From contig JBBSUX010000109.1 of assembly GCA_038234045.1 (NCBI GenBank), positions 1 through 10,800 of the forward strand: a DNA stretch of 10,800 bases. The letters are read 5' to 3'. The position numbers and the translations under genes were made by a program. The notes under the pieces were generated by a model. The model had not been told where the DNA came from. It did no database searches and was given only the letters and a program-made list of their open reading frames with translations. This stretch comes from JBBSUX01 sp038234045. GTDB lineage: Bacteria; Pseudomonadota; Gammaproteobacteria; Burkholderiales; Burkholderiaceae_C. This document shows positions 6,399 to 10,800 of this stretch, piece by piece (within the stretch, counting starts at the first letter, position 1; each line of letters opens with the position of its first letter).

Positions 6399-7886
6399 TC
6401 ACGTAAGGCGACGATCACTCAGGACATTCTCCCGATAGTGACGGGCCTTGTTCTCATACATCGCGCGGTCGGCACGGGCCATACCTGCTTCCAACTGTTC
6501 AGCGGCTTCGCAGGTCGCCTGGCCCACAGCCAGGCTGATGACGTGGCCGGTAAGTCCAGCATGGAACTGGTTGTTCATCTCGACCAATGTCGCGATACGG
6601 TCCAGTACAACTTTGATCGAGCGTTCTTCCGTTCCGGGCAGCAGGATCGCGAACTCGTCGCCGCCGATTCGCGCTGCACAGCTGGGCGCTTCAATCGCCT
6701 CGGTCAATACCTCTCCCACACGGCGCAGTAGCGCGTCACCTGCCGCGTGCCCACCTTCGTCGTTGATCTGCTTGAGCCCGTTCAGATCGAGCGCAAGGAT
6801 GGAAACCGGCCACGGCCCCTTACGGGCAAGGCGATTGAGCTCTTCGCTGTAGAAGGCGCGATTCCTCAGTCGGGTGAGAACGTCATGTTTGCCAAGATAT
6901 TCCAGATACGCTTCGGCTTTTTTGCGGGCTGTGATATCCACCAGCGAAACAAGCACCATGTCCCAATTGGCGAGGTGGTCCTCCAGCACCGCAAACTGCA
7001 TGTGAATGTGCACGGGTTCGCCCGCAAGCGAATAGTTGATTACTTCGCGTCGCTGCTCGGTGCGACCGTCCCAAAGATCCTGCAGCTGTTGCGAGAACGA
7101 ATCGAAGGATTCGTCACGAAACACCTTGGAAAGGTTCTGCATCAGGACCTGCTTGTCGGGTGCGGCAAACATGCGCAGGGTTTCCAGATTCACATCGATC
7201 ACTCGCACTTCCTGCATGCACCGCTCTACGAACTCGGGGTGCACCTTGATGAACGTGGAAAAGTCCGAGATGCCCTGCAGCCGTATGTCATCGAGCAACT
7301 TCTTCACCGCGCTGAAGTCCTCTACCCAAAGCGACACCGGAGAAAGCTCGAAAAGATTGCGCGAATAGCGCTCGCTTTCTTTCTTCAGGCGCTCGGTTTG
7401 GAGCCTTTGCGTGATGTCGTCGAGCGAAACAAGTACCCGGTCCCAGCAGTCTTCGTGACCTGGAAGCACCCTGACCCGCACGTGTACGTCAAGGCGACGA
7501 TCATCAAGCGTGTAGTTGACTGTGGTGTTGCTGAAGTCGAGTTCGCCCCTCCAGAGACTCTCGATCTCGGGCAGGACTGAAGCCGCCATGTCTCCACGAA
7601 ATACGTCGCCGAGCCGCGCAAACAACGCGTCCTGACTCGGCGCCGCAAACAGGGAAAGCGTGCACTGGTTTACCCGCAACACTTTCAGACCACCCATACA
7701 GGCTGAAATTCGCTGCGGGTCGGCCAGCAAGTGCGCGCGCAGGTCGACCACGCCCTCGGCACGCCATCCATCGAGCAGCAGCTTGATGGCGCTGTAATCC
7801 TCAAGCCAGAGCGAAACCGGAGCCAGTTCGAACACGGCGTCCAGGTCATGGGAAGCAAGGTCGGTCGCGTTGCTGGGTGTAGTCAT
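6399..7886 (-). CDS. Diguanylate cyclase with two tandem PAS-like sensor domains
   Basis: A 495-residue soluble protein that should make the second messenger cyclic di-GMP from two GTP. The C-terminal GGDEF domain spans about residues 329-485, with GGDEF at 408-412 in ARIGGDEFAILLPG, DVLTRLRNRAF at its start and the LALDLNGLKQIND block, so the catalytic residues are intact. The RxxD inhibitory site normally found five residues before GGDEF is absent: those positions read EAPS. The N-terminal part holds two copies of one PAS-like domain, about residues 17-159 and 177-319. Both start with FEL(A/S)PVSLW(L/V)ED and end with VLVSL(D/V)DIT, the usual exit of a PAS domain. No membrane segment is seen, so the signal is probably cytoplasmic. 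The ATG at 7886 is the first ATG in frame. It has no good ribosome site, and an upstream TTG at 7949 would place the heptamer repeat inside the gene. Confidence 0.92.
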   Translation of the reverse strand: MTTPSNATDLASHDLDAVFELAPVSLWLEDYSAIKLLLDGWRAEGVVDLRAHLLADPQRISACMGGLKVLRVNQCTLSLFAAPSQDALFARLGDVFRGDMAASVLPEIESLWRGELDFSNTTVNYTLDDRRLDVHVRVRVLPGHEDCWDRVLVSLDDITQRLQTERLKKESERYSRNLFELSPVSLWVEDFSAVKKLLDDIRLQGISDFSTFIKVHPEFVERCMQEVRVIDVNLETLRMFAAPDKQVLMQNLSKVFRDESFDSFSQQLQDLWDGRTEQRREVINYSLAGEPVHIHMQFAVLEDHLANWDMVLVSLVDITARKKAEAYLEYLGKHDVLTRLRNRAFYSEELNRLARKGPWPVSILALDLNGLKQINDEGGHAAGDALLRRVGEVLTEAIEAPSCAARIGGDEFAILLPGTEERSIKVVLDRIATLVEMNNQFHAGLTGHVISLAVGQATCEAAEQLEAGMARADRAMYENKARHYRENVLSDRRLT

Positions 7887-7916
7887 GGCGGAATTTGGAG
7901 CAGTCGGCAAGACTTG

Positions 7917-7944
7917 GTCGAACGTCGAACGTCGAACGTCGAAC
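7917..7944. repeat. Tandem heptamer repeat, four copies of GTCGAAC
   Basis: Four exact head-to-tail copies of GTCGAAC (GTTCGAC on the - strand) lie 31 bp upstream of the cyclase ATG, in its probable leader or promoter. The unit is not a multiple of three bases. Short arrays of this motif recur between genes in xanthomonad-like genomes, to my recollection, where they give rise to spurious SNVERRT-like frames. Confidence 0.9.
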
Positions 7945-7982
7945 GCCAATTCTCTATGGATAAGCCTCGAGCGGACAAGACG

Positions 7983-8010
7983 AAAAAAAGCCGCTTCAAA
8001 AAAGCGGCTT
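7983..8010 (-). terminator. Intrinsic terminator of the DEAD-box helicase gene
   Basis: A perfect 9-bp inverted repeat (7988-7996 AAGCCGCTT with 8002-8010 AAGCGGCTT) has a 5-base loop. On the - strand it is followed by a run of seven Ts (7983-7989). It starts 26 bp past the helicase stop codon, so it should end that transcript and separate it from the cyclase gene. Confidence 0.88.
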
Positions 8011-8035
8011 CTTCGAACTTCACTACCCTGCCAGA

Positions 8036-9877
8036 TCAGCGCGCTGGCTTTGCAGAAGGACGCCGTGCGCGGTCCTGTGGAACATAGGCGCGCGGAGCGG
8101 CGCCGCTCGGCTTGCCGCCGAAGCCGCCAGCGGGACGGCGATCACCAAAATCACCACCGCGTGGGGCTGAGGCTCCAAAGCCATCGCCTCGTGCGGGCCT
8201 GTCGCCGAATCCGGGCTTCCGGCCGGCGCCCTGGGCACCGCTACCCGCACCGCCAAAGCCGCCGCGATTGCCGCCGCCGAAACCGCCGCCACCGCCAAAC
8301 TTCCTGTCACGCGAATGGTTGTCACGCGCGCTATTGGCGCGGCCGTAATCTCCACGGGTATGCGATTCGGGCGCACGCTGCTGCGGCTCGAGTCCGGAAA
8401 TGGTCTCAGCCTTGAACTGTTGACGGCTGTAGCCTTCGATATCGAAGATCTTGCGACGATCGCGCATCTCGGCGAAGGTCACGGCAAGTCCGTCGCGTCC
8501 GGCACGGCCGGTACGGCCGATGCGGTGGGTGTAATCCTCTGCCTTCATCGGCAGGCCGTAGTTGAAGACGTGGGTAATGGTCGGCACGTCGATGCCGCGC
8601 GCAGCCACATCAGTGGCAACCAATACTTGGACTTGGCCATTGCGGAGCGCCGTCAGACGGCGGTTACGCAGACCCTGGCTCAGTGCACCATGAAGCGCGA
8701 CAGCATCAAAACCGGCCTGTTGCAAATCACCAGCGAGCCCGTCGCATTCGACTTGCGTGCTGGCAAATACGATGGCTTGATTAATGGTGGTGTCGCGCAA
8801 CCAGTGATCAAGCAGCTTGCGCTTGTGCTGAGGGTTGTCTGCCCAGAAAAGCTTCTCCTTGATATTGGCGTGACGCTCTTGCGGGCTGTCGATGGTGATG
8901 CGTTGCGGTTCGCGCATGACGCGTGATGCCAGCTGCTGAATACGCGACGCAAAAGTCGCGCTGAACATCATGGTCTGCTGGCGATTGGCCGTGAGCTGAT
9001 TGACCTCGGCCAGATCGTCGGAAAATCCGAGGTCGAGCATGCGATCGGCCTCGTCCACCACCAGGAAGCGCACCTTGTCGAGCCTGATCTGGCTAGAGCG
9101 TTGGAGATCGAGCAGCCGCCCTGGCGTTGCAACAACCAGATTGGCGTTTTGCAGCCGTGCGATTTGCAGCTGATACGGCATGCCACCGACCACATTGGCC
9201 ACGCGCAGACCGCGGCAATGGCGCACCAGATCGATCGCGTCATGCGCCACCTGCTGCGCCAGTTCGCGAGTGGGGCACAAGACGAGAGCGCCCGGTTCGG
9301 CCGCCTTGAAATGCCGTGGGTTGGTTGGGTCCTTGCGCTTGCCGCGCTTGGGTGCGGGCTCGCCCTTGGCAAGCGCATCCTCACTCGCCTTGTCGAACTC
9401 GGCGCGCTCGGCATCATCGGCTTCCTGCTGTTGCAGGATCAGCGTATGGATCACCGGCAGCAAAAAGGCTGCCGTCTTGCCGCTGCCAGTCTGGCTCGAC
9501 ACCATCAGATCAATCAGCTTGCGCGAAGTACCCGCGCCTGAGCCAAGCGCCAGGGGAATGGTCTTGTCCTGCACAGGAGTGGGCTGGGTAAAACCCATGT
9601 CTGCCACAGCCTGGACCAGTTCTGGGGCAAGACCGAGTCGTACAAAGCCGTTGGGTACGGCAGCCACTTCTGGTGCGGCTTCTGCCGTTGACTCTGCAGC
9701 GACATTGGCGTCGGCATCGCTTTGGGCAGCATTCGGCAAAACTTCAGGGGCAGCAGCTGTGGGGGCATCGGCCGAAAAGACGGCAGGCGCAACGGATACG
9801 GTTTCCGCAACGGTTTCGGAATGGATATTGGATTCGGCAGGGGCGTGTTCGCCCGGCACGGCAAGCATGTCGTTCAT
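8036..9877 (-). CDS. DEAD-box ATP-dependent RNA helicase with glycine/arginine-rich tail
   Basis: A 613-residue helicase that unwinds RNA duplexes using ATP, in ribosome assembly, mRNA decay or cold adaptation. All core motifs are present: Q motif GFTQPTPVQ (95-103), Walker A SSQTGSGKT (127-135), PTRELA (202-207), TPGR, DEAD (275-278), SAT (306-308), TDVAARGID (422-430) and HRIGRTGR (451-458). An acidic, alanine-rich region of about 75 residues precedes the core. A charged insert of about 45 residues (149-193, with KRGKRKDP) splits motifs I and Ia. The tail, about 528-593, is rich in GGF, RGG and RGD-type repeats, which generally bind RNA non-specifically. RhlE is the closest named class I would suggest. 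The ATG at 9877 has an AAGAG ribosome site at 9884-9888; a frame extension to 9964 begins with TTG, has no ribosome site and runs through leader hairpins. It is flanked by its own promoter and terminator. Confidence 0.95.
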   Translation of the reverse strand: MNDMLAVPGEHAPAESNIHSETVAETVSVAPAVFSADAPTAAAPEVLPNAAQSDADANVAAESTAEAAPEVAAVPNGFVRLGLAPELVQAVADMGFTQPTPVQDKTIPLALGSGAGTSRKLIDLMVSSQTGSGKTAAFLLPVIHTLILQQQEADDAERAEFDKASEDALAKGEPAPKRGKRKDPTNPRHFKAAEPGALVLCPTRELAQQVAHDAIDLVRHCRGLRVANVVGGMPYQLQIARLQNANLVVATPGRLLDLQRSSQIRLDKVRFLVVDEADRMLDLGFSDDLAEVNQLTANRQQTMMFSATFASRIQQLASRVMREPQRITIDSPQERHANIKEKLFWADNPQHKRKLLDHWLRDTTINQAIVFASTQVECDGLAGDLQQAGFDAVALHGALSQGLRNRRLTALRNGQVQVLVATDVAARGIDVPTITHVFNYGLPMKAEDYTHRIGRTGRAGRDGLAVTFAEMRDRRKIFDIEGYSRQQFKAETISGLEPQQRAPESHTRGDYGRANSARDNHSRDRKFGGGGGFGGGNRGGFGGAGSGAQGAGRKPGFGDRPARGDGFGASAPRGGDFGDRRPAGGFGGKPSGAAPRAYVPQDRARRPSAKPAR

Positions 9878-10090
9878 CAGTAACTCTTGAAAATCGCGGA
9901 ATAAGGCCGCAGGCGATGCCCGCGGACGCTTCGTCCTCGATGGTTGGAAAACATCCACCATCAAACGAAGCCTGCCGAGCCATTCGGAAACGAAGGCGGG
10001 GCCGGGGGCAATGTTGCGGAGGATCTTCCGTTGATGGGAAGTCCGCAGGCCCGGTGCATGAGGGGAGATGCGTACTAGGCGCCAGTGCGT

Positions 10091-10112
10091 CCTCTTAAGA
10101 AGAGGTCTTTTT
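10091..10112 (+). terminator. Hairpin with T-run, terminator-like on the + strand
   Basis: CCTCTT and AAGAGG form a 6-bp stem with a three-base loop, followed on the + strand by TCTTTTT. It resembles a small intrinsic terminator, but no + strand gene is visible upstream. On the - strand the same hairpin would lie near the 5' end of the helicase leader. Its role is undecided. Confidence 0.35.
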
Positions 10113-10125
10113 GGCGCGGCCTTGG

Positions 10126-10154
10126 ATTATCGCTGCTTACGGGTTATCCCGCAA
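10126..10154 (-). promoter_or_regulatory. Sigma70-like promoter for the helicase gene
   Basis: On the - strand TTGCGG (10149-10154) is followed after exactly 17 bases by GATAAT (10126-10131). Both boxes are close to the consensus hexamers (TTGACA and TATAAT) and the spacing is ideal. Transcription would start around 10119, in the orn-helicase gap, so the helicase need not depend on the orn promoter. Confidence 0.6.
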
Positions 10155-10201
10155 GGGGGGGACTCTGAGAAATTCAGAAGCAACGCCCTCCTTTCCAGCC
10201 T

Positions 10202-10800
10202 CTATTGCGCCGAAGCGCCGGCGTCTGAGACAGCCGATGTGGCAGCGCCGGTCCCCGCAGTAGGCGAAGCCGCATCCATGGCGGCATCGGCGCGGAGAAA
10301 GTGCTCCCTGTAATGAGCCAGCTCATCGATCGATTCGTGCACATCAGCCAGCGCGGTGTGCTTTTGCTGCTTCTTGAAGCCAGCCGCCACATCGGGTCGC
10401 CAGCGTTTGGCTAGCTCCTTGAGGGTGCTCACATCTACATTGCGGTAATGAAAGAAGGCCTCGAGCTTGGGCATGTAGCGCACCAGAAAACGCCGGTCCT
10501 GCCCAATGCTGTTGCCGCACATCGGCGCGGTGCGTTTGGGCACGTAGCGGGCAATGAATTCCAGCACCTGCTGTTCGGCACTGGCTTCCGAAATGGTCGA
10601 AGCGCGCACGCGATCGGTGAGGCCGCTGCGTCCATGTGTGCCGGTGTTCCAGGCATCCATGCCGTCAAGCAGCGCATCGGACTGATGGATGGCGAGCACC
10701 GGTCCCTCAACGCGCGGCTCCAGGTTCGGGCCGGTGACGACCACCGCGATCTCGATCAGCCGGTCGGTGTCAGGCTCGAGCCCGGTCATTTCGCAGTCGA
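10202..10800 (-). CDS. orn: Oligoribonuclease (3'-5' exoribonuclease), N-terminus cut by window edge
   Basis: The gene runs off the right edge, and the visible codons begin with DCEMTGLEPDTDRLIEIA. Oligoribonuclease degrades 2-5-nucleotide RNA fragments to mononucleotides and, in gammaproteobacteria, removes pGpG, the product of c-di-GMP breakdown. It acts in the cytoplasm as a dimer and is often essential. The DEDDh nuclease motifs are present: the D-x-E of Exo I at the very start (DCEMTGL), the Exo II aspartate in NVDVSTLKELAKRW, and the H-x4-D of Exo III in HTALADVHES. CGNSIGQDRRFL, YMPKLEAFFHYR and AHYREHFL are further family blocks. Only about ten N-terminal residues are missing. A tail of about 28 residues, rich in alanine, serine and threonine, follows AHYREHFLRA and goes beyond the usual end of the E. 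coli enzyme. It lies upstream of, and on the same strand as, the helicase gene. Confidence 0.97.
   Translation of the reverse strand, partial: DCEMTGLEPDTDRLIEIAVVVTGPNLEPRVEGPVLAIHQSDALLDGMDAWNTGTHGRSGLTDRVRASTISEASAEQQVLEFIARYVPKRTAPMCGNSIGQDRRFLVRYMPKLEAFFHYRNVDVSTLKELAKRWRPDVAAGFKKQQKHTALADVHESIDELAHYREHFLRADAAMDAASPTAGTGAATSAVSDAGASAQ

Larger units (their letters stand above)
9878..10201 (-). other. Structured leader and promoter region of the helicase gene
   Basis: This 324-bp gap between orn and the helicase gene holds no convincing coding sequence. On the - strand it contains a sigma70-like promoter (10126-10154), an inferred transcription start near 10119, and a leader of about 240 nt. 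Four stem-loops can be drawn in the leader: 10091-10105 (6 bp), 10021-10044 (8 bp, one bulged A), 9929-9970 (6+6+3 bp with internal loops) and 9907-9925 (8 bp including a G-U pair). The ribosome site AAGAG follows at 9884-9888. Long structured leaders are known for cold-shock genes including some DEAD-box helicases, where they control translation or mRNA stability. Whether that holds here is inference. No terminator with a T-run is visible just after the orn stop. Confidence 0.5.

Noticed and set aside
7917..7944. Possible CRISPR array
   Set aside because: The units are only 7 bp and directly adjacent, without spacers; no cas genes are present.
7887..7985. Promoter for the cyclase gene
   Set aside because: Only a weak TTGTCC-like and TAGAGA-like pair can be drawn on the - strand; the match is no better than chance.
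9878..9964. Extended helicase start in frame at 9961-9964
   Set aside because: The outermost codon is TTG, no ribosome site precedes it, and the sequence is the hairpin-forming leader; the ATG at 9877 has a proper site.
9878..10201. tRNA, RNase P, SRP or other known RNA gene in the orn-helicase gap
   Set aside because: I looked for the conserved blocks of these RNAs on both strands and recognised none.
10120..10201. Terminator directly after orn
   Set aside because: Two small inverted repeats are present (TCTGA/TCAGA and CGGG/CCCG) but neither is followed by a T-run on the - strand.

Overview
The window looks like chromosomal DNA of a GC-rich gammaproteobacterium. The codon use, the set of genes and the style of the proteins fit the Xanthomonadales (a Rhodanobacter/Dyella/Luteibacter-like organism). 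This placement is an inference from general resemblance, not a search result.

Left part (1-3860, + strand): a tightly packed sugar-phosphate operon. It holds the 3' end of 6-phosphogluconate dehydrogenase (gnd), glucose-6-phosphate dehydrogenase (zwf), a HAD-superfamily phosphatase-like protein and transaldolase (tal). Each stop codon overlaps the next start by 1 or 4 bases, so translation is probably coupled. The chain continues with a fifth start overlapping the tal stop, opening a short frame that resembles the N-terminus of glucose-6-phosphate isomerase (pgi). The resemblance ends after about 44 codons, 7 bp before the stop codon of a convergent, unrelated gene. I read this as a pgi remnant at an old rearrangement breakpoint.

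Middle part (3868-6349): two divergent transporters share a 265-bp intergenic region. One is a DMT/EamA-family permease on the - strand, the other a Bcr/CflA-like MFS exporter on the + strand. The intergenic region holds a 7-bp inverted repeat followed by a T-tract, and a short heptamer repeat. These genes lie just past the pgi breakpoint and may have arrived with the rearrangement.

Right part (6399-10800, - strand): in transcription order, oligoribonuclease (orn, N-terminus cut by the window edge), a DEAD-box RNA helicase with a glycine/arginine-rich tail, and a diguanylate cyclase with a tandemly duplicated sensor domain. The helicase is preceded by a 324-bp intergenic region with a good sigma70-like promoter and a leader of about 240 nt containing four possible hairpins, and is followed by a clear intrinsic terminator. 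A four-copy heptamer repeat lies between that terminator and the cyclase start. Orn removes the pGpG produced when c-di-GMP is degraded, so its closeness to a cyclase is suggestive but may be chance.

Most of the window is ordinary housekeeping sequence, and I see no clear new multi-gene system. The most notable points are the truncated pgi at the operon end, the HAD phosphatase embedded in the pentose phosphate operon, the structured helicase leader, and the cyclase with duplicated sensors and no inhibitory site.
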